From Bog-1198 sp963727045 (GTDB taxonomy: Bacteria > Pseudomonadota > Gammaproteobacteria > Steroidobacterales > Steroidobacteraceae), in the NCBI GenBank assembly GCA_963727045.1, contig CAVSES010000002.1, positions 310,001-374,000 of the forward strand: a DNA stretch of 64,000 bases, written 5' to 3'. The translations under genes were made by a program, and so were the position numbers. Positions within the stretch are counted from its first letter, which is position 1, and the number at the start of each line of letters is the position of its first letter. Below the pieces are notes generated by a model, which did no database searches, was not told the origin of the DNA, and saw only the letters and a list, made by a program, of their open reading frames with translations. Below, piece by piece: positions 15,015 through 24,437 of the stretch.

Positions 15015-16230
15015 ATGCAGGCCGGAACGCTCATCACTCCGCGTCTGGCCGAAGAGGCCATCTACTCTCGGCTGACGTGTCTGCCGATCGAATCGCTGCC
15101 GTTGACGCAGTGCGTCGGCGGTACTTTGCGGGAGAACATCTATGCAGAGCGCGACCAGCCGCCCTTCGATCGCGTCGCCATGGATGGCATGGCGGTGGAC
15201 AGCGAAGCGCTGCGGCGCGGGCGTCAAGCGCTTTCGAATCCAGGCCATCCAAGCCGCGGGGGCGCCGCAGCTCAAGCTGGGCAGCGGTGAAGATGCCATC
15301 GAGGTCATGACCGGCGCGATTTTGCCGCTGGGCAGCGACTGCGTCATCCCGGTCGAGCAGCTCACCGTTGCGGACGGCTTCGCTTCGATCAGCGCGGCGG
15401 TGGTCGATTCCCCGTACCACAACGTCGATCGGCGGGGCAATGACAGCCGTCAAGGCACACTTTTGTTGGAAGCGGGCACATTGATGCGTGCCCCCGAAAT
15501 CGCAGTCGCCGCGTCGGCCGGTATGGCGCGGGTGCGCGTGAGCAGTCAACCCGCGGTCATGGTCGTTTCGACCGGTGATGAACTGATCGAACCGGGAGAA
15601 CCCATCGCGGATTACCAGGTGCGCCGTTCCAACGCCTACGCCGTCGCCGCCACGTTGCGTACGCGCGGCTTCGGACGGGTCGGCGACGATCATGTGCCGG
15701 ACGATGAAGACTTGATGCTCGAACGATTGGCCCTACATCTGACGACACACGAGGTGTTGGTGTTGAGCGGCGGGGTCTCCATGGGAAAATTCGACCTCGT
15801 ACCCAAGGTGCTGGCGCAGCTTGGAGTACAAGAGGTGTTTCACAAGATCGCGCAGCGGCCCGGCAGACCCATGTGGTTCGGCATTGGGCCGCATGGCCAG
15901 GCCGTATTCGGTTTGCCGGGCAATCCTGTCTCCACCTTGGTCTGCCTTGTTCGCTACGTGATTCCGGCCATCGCCGAAGCGATGGGCACCAAGCGCGTTC
16001 CGCCTGAACGGCTGGCGCTGGCTGCGCCGGTTACTTTTCAGCACGCGCTGACCTATTTTCTGCCGGTCGCCATCGAACACGATGATTGGGGGCGCCCGTG
16101 GGCCAATCCTCGGCGACCCAATGGATCGGGAGATTTCTTGAGCCTGACCGGTACCGACGGGTTTGTGGAACTTCCTCCCGGACCCAACACGTACCCGAAA
16201 GGCTTCGTCACCACGGTGTACCGCTGGTAA
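15015..16230 (+). pseudogene. moeA: Molybdopterin molybdenumtransferase MoeA, one frameshift
   Basis: MoeA inserts molybdate into adenylylated molybdopterin, the last common step of Mo-cofactor synthesis. The N-terminal frame reads ERDQPPFDRVAMDGMAVDSE, the family's MDG-x-A motif, then shifts by one base near 15222 in a CGCGGGCG stretch. The second frame continues with AIQAAGAPQLKLGSGEDAIE, VMTGAILPLGSDCVIPVEQ, VVSTGDELIEPG, VLSGGVSMGKFDLV and GLPGNPVSTLVC, all standard MoeA blocks. Combined length is ~405 residues, normal for MoeA. Since the other genes of the pathway are intact, an indel error is more likely than real loss. Confidence 0.85.
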
Positions 16231-16240
16231 CCTGACTTTC

Positions 16241-17290
16241 ATGACTTCCACGATCCACCACATTCGGGGTCCGCACAGCCCGCTCGACCGGCTCTTGAGA
16301 CCGTTGCACGATCTGCGCATCTCGGTCATGGACCGGTGCAATTTTCGCTGCCCCTATTGCATGCCGAAAGAGCAATTTCACGAACACTATCGGTTCTTGA
16401 AATCGCAGGAGCGATTGTCGTTCGAGGAGATCGTGCGCCTCGCGCGCCTGTTCGCCGCCTTGGGCGTGCGAAAGCTGCGACTCACCGGCGGGGAGCCGCT
16501 GCTGCGCACGAATCTTGCGGATCTGGTCGGCGATCTCACGGATATCCCGGGCATCGACGACATCGCGCTGACCACCAATGGCGTATTGCTGGGGCAGCAC
16601 GCCGTCGATCTGCATGCCAACGGACTGCGGCGCGTAACGGTCAGTCTGGACACTCTGGACCGGGAAGTTTTCACACGCATGAGCGGTGGATACGCCGCCC
16701 TCGATCAAGTCTTGGGCGGAATTGATGCCGCGATCGCCGCGGGCCTGACGCCGGTCAAGATCAATGCCGTCATCGAGCGCGGCTTGAACGATCAAACGGC
16801 GCTCGATTTGGTCGAACGCTTCCGAGGCTCGCCGGTCATCGTGCGATTCATCGAGTTCATGGACGTCGGCAATCGCAATAAATGGCGGCCCGATCTCGTG
16901 GTCCCTTCGCGCGAACTCGCCGCGCGCATCCAGGCTCGATGGCCGATGCACCCGATCTCGCAGAACTATGAGGGCGAGGTGGCGCAGCGGTGGCGCTTTG
17001 ATGACGGTGCCGGCGAAGTTGGATTCATTTCATCGGTGTCGCAGCCCTTTTGCGGCTCGTGCAGCCGAGCGCGCCTGTCCTCGGAGGGCAAGTTCTACAC
17101 GTGTCTGTTCGCGACCCACGGACTCGATTTGCGGGCGCCGCTGCGTGCGGGAGCCGGCGATGCGGATATTTTGGAGTTGATCCGAGGCGTCTGGGCCGGC
17201 CGTGAGGACCGCTACAGCGAACTGCGCGAGGAGCTGCGGCGCACCGAGCCGACCCCTGAGAAGATCGAGATGAATTACATCGGGGGTTGA
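16241..17290 (+). CDS. moaA: GTP 3',8-cyclase MoaA
   Basis: A radical-SAM enzyme converting GTP to (8S)-3',8-cyclo-7,8-dihydro-GTP, the first step of molybdopterin synthesis. The N-terminal SAM cluster is Cys33-x3-Cys37-x2-Cys40 (MDRCNFRCPYC), the C-terminal GTP-binding cluster is CGSCSRARLSSEGKFYTC, and the protein ends in the essential Gly-Gly (NYIGG). Length is 349 residues, normal. The ATG at 16241 gives the family's usual start; the frame upstream belongs to the moeA tail. It is the second gene of the cofactor operon. Confidence 0.97.
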   Translation: MTSTIHHIRGPHSPLDRLLRPLHDLRISVMDRCNFRCPYCMPKEQFHEHYRFLKSQERLSFEEIVRLARLFAALGVRKLRLTGGEPLLRTNLADLVGDLTDIPGIDDIALTTNGVLLGQHAVDLHANGLRRVTVSLDTLDREVFTRMSGGYAALDQVLGGIDAAIAAGLTPVKINAVIERGLNDQTALDLVERFRGSPVIVRFIEFMDVGNRNKWRPDLVVPSRELAARIQARWPMHPISQNYEGEVAQRWRFDDGAGEVGFISSVSQPFCGSCSRARLSSEGKFYTCLFATHGLDLRAPLRAGAGDADILELIRGVWAGREDRYSELREELRRTEPTPEKIEMNYIGG

Positions 17291-17293
17291 TGC

Positions 17294-17773
17294 ATGAGCT
17301 TCACTCACCTGGATGCGGACCGGCACCCGACCATGGTCGACGTCAGCGACAAGACGCCGACCAAGCGCACGGCAATCGCCGAAGCACGGGTGCGATTCCC
17401 GGCGGCGGTGGCCGCGGCGCTGCGCGACAGCGGCTGGCGCTCGCCTAAAGGCCCGGTGTTCGATACGGCAATCGTGGCCGGCGTCATGGGCGCCAAGCGC
17501 ACTCATGAACTGATCCCCTTTTGCCACCCGCTCGGTCTGGAGAACTGCCGCATCGTCATCGACCTCGACGGCGATACCGCCGTGATTCGCTGCACGGTGA
17601 GCGTGCACCACAAGACCGGTGTTGAAATGGAAGCCCTCACCGGCGCCAGCATTGCCGCACTGACCGTCTACGACATGTGCAAGGCACTTTCCCACGACAT
17701 CGTCATCGGCGACCTGCGCCTGCTCGCCAAGGACGGGGGCAAGAGCAGCTACGCCCGCGGAGCCGCACCGTGA
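17294..17773 (+). CDS. moaC: Cyclic pyranopterin monophosphate synthase MoaC
   Basis: Works with MoaA to make cyclic pyranopterin monophosphate. The 159-residue protein has the family blocks MVDVSDKTPTKRTAIAEARV, GVMGAKRTHELIPFCHPLGL and KTGVEMEALTGASIAALTVY, DMCKALSHD. The catalytic Lys/Asp and the LIPFCHPL pocket are present. It starts four bases after the moaA stop and overlaps the next gene (GTGA). Confidence 0.97.
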   Translation: MSFTHLDADRHPTMVDVSDKTPTKRTAIAEARVRFPAAVAAALRDSGWRSPKGPVFDTAIVAGVMGAKRTHELIPFCHPLGLENCRIVIDLDGDTAVIRCTVSVHHKTGVEMEALTGASIAALTVYDMCKALSHDIVIGDLRLLAKDGGKSSYARGAAP

Positions 17774-18366
17774 ACGCGGCGCCTGTGTACGGATTGATCC
17801 TTGCCGGAGGGTCGAGTTCGCGCATGCATCGGGATAAAGCCGCGCTTTCATACCAGGGCAGAAGCCAGCTGGACCGGGCCTTCGAGCTGGCAAGCCGCCA
17901 CGTCTCGCCGGTGTTCGTATCCGTGCGCGCCGACCAGACCACGGATCGGACCCGGGCGCAGCGCCCGATGATCATCGATTGCGTCGCCGGCGAAGGCCCG
18001 ACGGTCGGTATCCGCTCGGCGCTCGCCGCACACCCGCATGCTGCCTGGCTGGTGCTCGCCTGCGATTTGCCGTTTCTGTCCGATGCCGTGTTGTTCCAGC
18101 TCCTGGGTGAACGCGATCCGGGCAGCGTGGCCACGGCGTACCGCAGCGCTCACGACGGCCTGCCCGAACCGCTGTGCGCCATTTGGGAACCGGCGGCCTC
18201 GGCAGCCCTCGCGGCCTATCAGGCCGTCGGCGGGCACTGCCCGCGGAAGTTTCTCATTCGCCATACGCCGCGTTTGCTGGAACCCATCGACGCGCGCGCG
18301 CTCGACAATGTCAACACGCCCGAGGAATATGCGGAGGCTCTGGCGGCGCTTGAGCCCCGCTTGTAA
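17770..18366 (+). CDS. mobA: Molybdenum cofactor guanylyltransferase (MobA-type)
   Basis: Transfers GMP from GTP to molybdopterin, making the guanine dinucleotide form used by DMSO-reductase-type enzymes. The 198-residue protein begins with the nucleotidyltransferase loop GLILAGGSSSRMHRDKAAL and carries VLACDLPFLS, the metal-binding Asp motif, and ends with DNVNTPEEY. The start is a GTG overlapping the moaC stop, implying coupled translation. MobA and MocA families are alike; the operon setting favours a molybdopterin nucleotidyltransferase. Confidence 0.88.
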   Translation: MNAAPVYGLILAGGSSSRMHRDKAALSYQGRSQLDRAFELASRHVSPVFVSVRADQTTDRTRAQRPMIIDCVAGEGPTVGIRSALAAHPHAAWLVLACDLPFLSDAVLFQLLGERDPGSVATAYRSAHDGLPEPLCAIWEPAASAALAAYQAVGGHCPRKFLIRHTPRLLEPIDARALDNVNTPEEYAEALAALEPRL

Positions 18367-18374
18367 GTGCATCC

Positions 18375-18614
18375 ATGCAATTGAAAATTCAGTACTATGC
18401 CTTGATGCGCGAGCAAGCCGGCCGATCCGAGGAGTCCGTCGAGACCTCAGCCGCGACACCTGCGGACCTGTACGTCGAGTTGATGACACGATATGGATTC
18501 ACGCTCACGAGCGAACAACTGAAAGTGGCGGTCAACGGCGAATTCAGCGATTGGAACCGCCGGCTAGCCGCCGGCGATGCCGTCGTGTTCATCCCACCGG
18601 TGGCGGGCGGCTGA
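18375..18614 (+). CDS. moaD: Molybdopterin synthase sulfur-carrier subunit MoaD
   Basis: A 79-residue ubiquitin-like protein whose C-terminal Gly-Gly (PPVAGG) becomes a thiocarboxylate that donates sulfur to precursor Z. It has the usual MKIQYYALMRE-like first strand and VAVNGEF loop. Its stop overlaps the moaE ATG. Confidence 0.95.
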   Translation: MQLKIQYYALMREQAGRSEESVETSAATPADLYVELMTRYGFTLTSEQLKVAVNGEFSDWNRRLAAGDAVVFIPPVAGG

Positions 18615-19105
18615 TGCATTTTCGTTTTACGCAATCGTCGATTGACACGGCGCAGGCGCGGTGCGAACTGCTCGACACGGGCGCGGGCGGCTATGTCGCC
18701 TTCGAGGGCTGGGTTCGGGATCACAACGAAGGACAGGAAGTCACTCGCCTGGAATATGAAGCGTTCCAGGAGCTCGCGGTGAAGGAAGGCGAGCGCATCG
18801 TCGCCGAAGCATTGCGGCGATTCCCCGTAAAGCATGCGCTTTGCATTCATCGTGTCGGAGCGCTGGAATTGAGCGACATGGCCGTATGGGTGGGCGTGAG
18901 TTCGGCGCATCGCGGCGAAGCCTTCGACGCCTGCCGCTTCATCATCGACGAAGTGAAACATCGAGTGCCGATCTGGAAAAAAGAGCATTACCGGAACGGC
19001 GACTCCGGTTGGGTGAACTGCGAGCGCTGCGCGGCGGCGCCCCATCATCACGCCCATGGCGTTGATCGCGAGCATCGCGCCGAGCCTGCCGTATCCACCA
19101 AGTAG
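18614..19105 (+). CDS. moaE: Molybdopterin synthase catalytic subunit MoaE
   Basis: Forms the molybdopterin synthase heterotetramer with MoaD. The 163-residue protein contains GGYVAFEGWVRDHNEGQEVT, YEAFQELAVKEGERI and IHRVGALELSDMAVWVGVSS, followed by HRGEAFDACRFIIDEVKHRV and PIWKKEHY, where the catalytic Lys pair sits. The C-terminal His-rich tail (PHHHAHGVDREH) is not usual and may bind metal or be a harmless extension. Confidence 0.95.
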   Translation: MHFRFTQSSIDTAQARCELLDTGAGGYVAFEGWVRDHNEGQEVTRLEYEAFQELAVKEGERIVAEALRRFPVKHALCIHRVGALELSDMAVWVGVSSAHRGEAFDACRFIIDEVKHRVPIWKKEHYRNGDSGWVNCERCAAAPHHHAHGVDREHRAEPAVSTK

Positions 19106-19111
19106 GGCACG

Positions 19112-20152
19112 ATGAAGCCCGACTATTCCCGGCAGATGTTGCTCAAGGAGATCGGTGTGCGCGGCCAGGAAGCGTTGGCTCGCGGGCGTGTTCTCATCGT
19201 CGGTGCCGGCGGTCTTGGCAGTCCGGTGCTGCAATACCTGGCGGGAGCCGGGGTCGGGTGTCTCGGCATCGTGGACGCGGATACCCTGGATGCCAGCAAT
19301 TTGCATCGTCAGCCGGTGTTTTCCTTAAGCGAAGTCGGCGAGAGCAAGGTCGAATTGGCGGCGGCGGCGGTGCGGCGAATCAATCCGACGGTGCAGGCCG
19401 AATTGCACCCCGTGCGATTCGACGCGGACAATGCACTCGCATTGGTCCAGGGATACGACGTGGTGGTCGATTGCAGCGACAATTTCCGCACCAAGTACCT
19501 GATCAATGATGCGGCGGTGCTGGCGCGTCGGCCGGCGGTCTTCGCCAGCGTCTATCAGTACGAAGGCCAGCTGCAGGTCTACAAGCCCGACGCCCGTCAC
19601 GCCTGTCTGCGCTGTCTGTGGCCCGATGCCGTCGCCGACGGCGTGGTGGGCAACTGCGCCGAGGCCGGGGTCTTGGGTCCCGTGCCCGGCGCGTTCGGCA
19701 CCCTGCAGGCATTGATGACGCTGAAGATTCTGCTGGGTTTGTCCGGTCAGCTGGACGGCGAACTCCTGCTGCTCGACTTCAATAATTTCTCCAGCTTGAG
19801 GATCAAGGCGCCGCGCCGCGCGGAATGTCACGCTCCGCAATGCGCGCACATTCGCGAGATCGGCCGCGAGGACCCCGAGATCGAGATCGCCCTCGGTTCA
19901 CTCGATGAGGCGGCAATGCAAGGATTGGAGGTGATCGACATACGTACGGCCCAGGAATTCGCCCAACTCCCGACCGCTGCGCGGCACATACCGATGCCGC
20001 TCTTGCTGGCGGACCCCGGTCTGCTCCCTGCGGGACGGTCCGTGCTCGTGTGCGCGTCGGGCAAGCGCAGTTTGGCGGCCGCGCGCGAATTGCGACTGCG
20101 CGGTTTTGCAGTGCGATCGCTTGCCGGCGGACTGCAGGCCTTGGACGCCTAG
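19112..20152 (+). CDS. moeB: MoeB/ThiF-type adenylyltransferase with C-terminal rhodanese domain
   Basis: Activates the MoaD C-terminus by adenylylation; the fused rhodanese can then deliver sulfur. The 346-residue protein has the E1 nucleotide loop VLIVGAGGLGSPVLQYLAGA, DADTLDASNLHRQ, the catalytic Cys in VVGNCAEAGVLGP, and zinc Cys pairs CLRCLWP and CHAPQC. Residues ~262-346 form the rhodanese domain, with its active-site loop VLVCASGKRS (Cys). In this class MoeB-rhodanese acts on MoaD and sometimes also on ThiS. It closes the cofactor operon. Confidence 0.93.
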   Translation: MKPDYSRQMLLKEIGVRGQEALARGRVLIVGAGGLGSPVLQYLAGAGVGCLGIVDADTLDASNLHRQPVFSLSEVGESKVELAAAAVRRINPTVQAELHPVRFDADNALALVQGYDVVVDCSDNFRTKYLINDAAVLARRPAVFASVYQYEGQLQVYKPDARHACLRCLWPDAVADGVVGNCAEAGVLGPVPGAFGTLQALMTLKILLGLSGQLDGELLLLDFNNFSSLRIKAPRRAECHAPQCAHIREIGREDPEIEIALGSLDEAAMQGLEVIDIRTAQEFAQLPTAARHIPMPLLLADPGLLPAGRSVLVCASGKRSLAAARELRLRGFAVRSLAGGLQALDA

Positions 20153-20156
20153 CGCC

Positions 20157-21320
20157 TTGCGTTTCGACAGCAAATTGCCCGACGTCGGCACCACGATATT
20201 CACCGTGATGTCGCGCCGTGCTCTGGAAGAAGGCGCTCTGAACATCGGCCAGGGATTTCCGGACTATCCGATCGATCCGCGATTGGGCGCCGCCTTGGTC
20301 CAAGTGATCGGCGAAGGGCGCAATCAATACGCCCCGATGGAAGGGGTGATTGAGCTGCGCGAGCAGATTTCAGCAAAGCTCAAGATGAGCTACGGGCGCT
20401 TCTTCGATCCGCTCACCGAGATCACCGTGACCTGCGGTGGAACCGAAGCGCTCTATGATGCAATCCAGGCCGTCGTCGGCCCCGGAGATGAGGCCCTCAT
20501 ATTCGATCCCGCCTACGATGCCTACGAGCCTGCCGTGCGGCTGGCGGGCGGCCGCTGCACCCGAATCGCATTGGCGCCCCCCGCGTTTCGCTTCGATTGG
20601 GATCTCGTCGGGCGCACGTTGAGTGAGCGCACCCGGTTGATCATCGTCAACAGCCCGCAAAACCCGAGCTGCTCGGTGGCGGATCGGAACGATCTGGACG
20701 CGCTCGCCGCGCTGATCCGCAACCGGCCGATCACGGTGCTCGCCGACGAAGTGTACGAACATGTGCTCTATGACGGCCGGCGGCATGCATCGGTACTTGC
20801 GCATCCGGAGTTGCGGGAGCGCAGCTTCGCGGTGTTCTCATTCGGCAAGACGCTGCACGCCACGGGATGGCGGGTCGGATACTGCGTGGCCCCGCCGCCC
20901 CTGACCCGGGAGCTGCGCAAGGTGCATCAGTTCAACACTTTCAGCATCGTCTCCCCGCTGCAATACGCCATTGCGCGCCATCTCGCGGCATCCCCCGATG
21001 CGTGGGCCGGACTTTCGGCGTTCTTCCAGGCCAAGCGTGATCTGCTCGCCGGCCTGCTGCGCGGCTCGGGGTTCGAACCCGTGCCGTCCGCCGGCACTTA
21101 TTTTCAGCTGGTCGACTATGGAGCGCTGAGCGGGGACAGCGATGTGGATTTCGCCGACCGGCTGATCCGCGAGGCGAAAATCGCCGCCATTCCGCTCTCC
21201 CCCTTCTACGCGGCGCCGCCGGCAATGACGCTGCTGCGGCTGTGCATCGCCAAGCAGGACGCGACGCTCGAGGCGGCGGCCGAAAGACTGTGCAACTTCG
21301 CGGCAGGCCTCAGACGCTAG
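20157..21320 (+). CDS. PLP-dependent aminotransferase class I (methionine/kynurenine aminotransferase type)
   Basis: About 387 residues from a TTG at 20157, just after the moeB stop; earlier in-frame starts would lie within moeB. The fold-type I motifs are GGTEALYDAIQAVVGPGDEA, NSPQNPSC, ADEVYEHVLYDGRRHAS and the PLP lysine in SFGKTLHATGWRVGYC. The ADEVYEHVLYDG and FGKTLHATGWR blocks are typical of the YbdL/MtnE-like methionine aminotransferases and kynurenine aminotransferases. It probably transaminates methionine or an aromatic amino acid. Its stop overlaps that of the convergent otsA. Confidence 0.85.
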   Translation: MRFDSKLPDVGTTIFTVMSRRALEEGALNIGQGFPDYPIDPRLGAALVQVIGEGRNQYAPMEGVIELREQISAKLKMSYGRFFDPLTEITVTCGGTEALYDAIQAVVGPGDEALIFDPAYDAYEPAVRLAGGRCTRIALAPPAFRFDWDLVGRTLSERTRLIIVNSPQNPSCSVADRNDLDALAALIRNRPITVLADEVYEHVLYDGRRHASVLAHPELRERSFAVFSFGKTLHATGWRVGYCVAPPPLTRELRKVHQFNTFSIVSPLQYAIARHLAASPDAWAGLSAFFQAKRDLLAGLLRGSGFEPVPSAGTYFQLVDYGALSGDSDVDFADRLIREAKIAAIPLSPFYAAPPAMTLLRLCIAKQDATLEAAAERLCNFAAGLRR

Positions 21321-23549
21321 CGATCCGCCGCGAGGCGGCGCGGAGTCGAGGGCAGGCTTTGCCGCTGACGTATTCGCGCCGCATCCATCAGCATGCGGCC
21401 GGCCCACCGATAGACATTGTTTTCCTTGACGGTGCGGCGCATCAGGCGCATGCGGTTGCGGCGCTCGTCCCGGCCCATGCGAATCGCGGTCTCGATGGCT
21501 TCGGCCGTTTCGGTCACGTCGAAGGGATTGATCAACACCGCCTCGGCCAACTCGCGCGAAGCGCCCGCAAAAGTGCTCAGGATCAGCACGCCGTCTTCGT
21601 CATCGCGCGCCGCCACGAATTCCTTCGCCACCAGATTCATGCCGTCGTGCAGGCTGTTGACCAGACAAAAATCGGCCGCGCGGTACAACTCGAAAATCTG
21701 CAGCGGCTCCTGATGCTCGTCGATCAGCACGATCGGACGCCAATCGCCCTCCGCGAACTTGGCATTGATGCGCTCCACTTCCCCGTACGTGTGCTGCTGC
21801 AGGGCCTGGTACGCCGGCAATTGACCGCGCGACGGGGCCGCGACCTGCAGCAGGCAGATCCGGCCCCGATGCCGCGGGTTCTTGTCCAGCAGCGTTTCGA
21901 GCGCCTGGAATCGCTCGATGATCCCCTTGGTGAAGTCCCAGCGCTCCACACCGAGGCCGAGGATGACGTCGGTGCCGATGTGATGCCGCTGATGCACCGT
22001 CGCCCGGCAGGCCGCCACGTCCGGCAGCCGCCGCAGCCAGCGCGGCGGCCACTCGATCGAAATCGGATACGGAGCGACGCGGCACACGTGGCCCTGCAGC
22101 GTGACCGTCATGTGCTCGTGGTCGATTTGGCATTCGACGAAGCGGTCGACGGAGTCGAGGAAATTCTGGCAGTGGTAGCGGGTGTGAAAGCCCAGGATGT
22201 CCGCCGAGAGCATGGAAATCAGGAGTTCGCGCTTCCAGGGGCACACGCCGAACGTCTCTGCGTTGGGCCACGGAATGTGCCAGAACAGGGCAATCGTCGC
22301 CTTCGGTATCTTCTTGCGGATCAGGTGCGGCAGCAGTGCGAAATGGAAATCCTGGATCAGGACCACCGGATTGTCGGTGCTCGATTCAGCCGCCACCACA
22401 TCCGCAAATTTCGCATTCACTTCTTCGTACGCATGCCAGTCGCTCGGCGCGGAACGCCGGCCTGACATAGGCCAGATGGCACAGTGCCCATAGACCCTCG
22501 TTGCAGAATCCATAGTAGTAGCCCTGTTCCTGTGCCTCGGTCAGCCAGACGCGGCGCAGGGTGTACGAGGGATCGTCGGGAGGCACGCGCAGCTGATCGT
22601 ACCGATCCACGGTCTCGCGATCCGCGGTGCCGGCGCCGTGCGCCACCCACACCCCCGAGCAGGCCCGCATGATGGGTTCCAGCGCGGTCACCATGCCGCT
22701 CGCGGGAACCTGCACGACGGGATTGTGGTTGGCGTCGAAATTGTGGATGTAGGGCTCTCGGTTGGAGACGATGATGACCTGCGCGGAATGCAGGTGATCG
22801 CGCACCACCTGCCGCAGAGCCTGCGGCGTCCAGTTCTCGTGAAAATCGATTTCCAGCCGCTGTTTCTCCTCGGCTTCGGCCAGCACCTTGCGCACTTGCG
22901 AGAGTATCGGCATGGAAGAAGGCGGCGACTGGGCGTCGTCGGAGAATCGCTTGCCGCGAATGTCGCCGATCAACACCTCGGCCCAGCGCCGCAATTGCAG
23001 CCAGGCCACCAGCACGATCAGAAGCGCCAGCAGCAAGACGGAGATGCCGACGAACACGAGCACGAAATCCCGCGCGGTTCTCTGCCGGCGGTCAACGAAA
23101 CTCAGGTCGTGCAGCATCAGCACGCGGAACGGCATCGGCTCCGCGCCGTCGAAATCGAAGCGCGACACCTGCACGGAACCGGACGGCAGCTGCACGATGC
23201 GCGAGCTGGCGGGACTCGGGGTGTCGGTGGTATCGCACGATATGCTGGGCGGCGCCCGCTCGGATTTGAAGATGGTCGAACCGTTCGGGCGGCACACGAG
23301 GATGGCGAGCAGTCGCTCGTCGGCGGTGATCTTCGTCAGATAGGCGCGCAGGCGCGACTCATTGCCCTTTTCGACCAGGTCCGTGATCGGCTCCTCCATC
23401 GAATGCATCACGAGCTGCGCGCGCAGTTCGACATCCGAGCGAAACCACTCGGCCAGCAGCCGTTCGATATAGGGCAGACCAAAATACGCCACCACGCAAG
23501 AAGCAAATGCCACCGGCAGCACGAAGCGAAGCATGACTGAGCGGAACAT
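21317..23549 (-). pseudogene. otsA: Trehalose-6-phosphate synthase with N-terminal membrane sensor-like region, one frameshift
   Basis: The GT20 domain makes trehalose-6-phosphate from UDP-glucose and glucose-6-phosphate. The C-terminal frame contains DWHAYEEVNAKFADVV, VLIQDFHFALLPHLIRKKIP, DILGFHTRYHCQNFLDSVDR and GVERWDFTKGIIERFQALE, the family substrate-binding blocks. The N-terminal frame adds an unusual part: a first membrane helix, a ~120-residue extracytoplasmic region, a second helix (LVFVGISVLLLALLIVLVAW), then IIVSNREPYIHNF, the start of the GT20 domain. The two frames meet near 22450 at FRA/SDWHAYEE. The fusion ties synthesis to the membrane and could sense osmotic stress. Total ~740 residues. 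The frameshift may be a sequence error. Confidence 0.82.
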
Positions 23550-23669
23550 TTCTCACAAAATACCGAAATTCGGCGCCTCAGTCTCGATTATTGCGGTCGA
23601 CATGCATGTAAAAGTTACACTGCATTTGCAACGCAGCCATGCCCGCGGTCATCCTGTAAGCTTTCGCGA

Positions 23670-24437
23670 ATGACACCAACACTTCCGCCACCGTCGCTCG
23701 AATGGTGTCTGTTCTTGGATGTCGACGGCACTCTGCTCGAGTTCACCGACACGCCCCTGGAAACCTTCGCGGACGAAGAGATCAAAATGGTGCTGGGCGA
23801 CGTCGCGGAGCGGTTGAACGGGGCGGTGGCTTTGGTCAGCGGCCGCAGCATCGACTACCTCGATGCACTGTTCGCGCCGTTGCGCCTGCCCGCCGCGGGT
23901 CTGCACGGCGTCGAGCGGCGCAAGGCATCGGGCGAAATCCATGGCGCGAGCTTCGTGGACGCGCACCTCGACCGCGCGCGCATGGCGCTCAAGGCGCTGG
24001 TGCTCGCCCACCCTGGTACGCTGCTCGAAGACAAGGGCCGCACGATCGCCGTGCATTTTCGGTTGGCGCCTCAATCCGAAGCGGCCGTGTTCGAGAGCGT
24101 GCGCGCCGCCGCCGTGCAACTCGGCAGCAACTACCACATCCAGGGCGGCCACTTGATGCTGGAGCTCAAGCCGCGCGGCTTCACCAAAGCCGCGGCCATC
24201 AGGGCGTTCATGCGGGAGCCGCCGTTTTCGGGGCGCAAGCCCGTGTTCGTCGGGGATGACCTCACCGATCAGGATGGCTTCAGGGCCGTGGAGGATGAGG
24301 GAGGCATTTCCATCGCGGTGGGCGACAGGGTGCATGGCCAGTTCCGCGCGCAGGATCCTGCCGCCGTCCGCGCGTGGCTCAAGTCAATCGCGGCGTTGCA
24401 CGATTCGCACCGGGCCTCAAGCGATCGGCCGGCTTAG
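23670..24437 (+). CDS. otsB: Trehalose-6-phosphate phosphatase OtsB
   Basis: A 255-residue HAD-superfamily phosphatase removing phosphate from trehalose-6-phosphate. Motif I is FLDVDGTLLEF with the nucleophile Asp17 and Asp19. Motif II is VALVSGRSIDYLD, the conserved cap motif is AGLHGVERR, motif III has Lys in LELKPRGFTKAAAI, and motif IV is VFVGDDLTDQDGF. It is divergent from otsA with a 120-bp gap, so one promoter region can drive both halves of the OtsAB pathway. Its stop overlaps that of convergent proA. Confidence 0.95.
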   Translation: MTPTLPPPSLEWCLFLDVDGTLLEFTDTPLETFADEEIKMVLGDVAERLNGAVALVSGRSIDYLDALFAPLRLPAAGLHGVERRKASGEIHGASFVDAHLDRARMALKALVLAHPGTLLEDKGRTIAVHFRLAPQSEAAVFESVRAAAVQLGSNYHIQGGHLMLELKPRGFTKAAAIRAFMREPPFSGRKPVFVGDDLTDQDGFRAVEDEGGISIAVGDRVHGQFRAQDPAAVRAWLKSIAALHDSHRASSDRPA

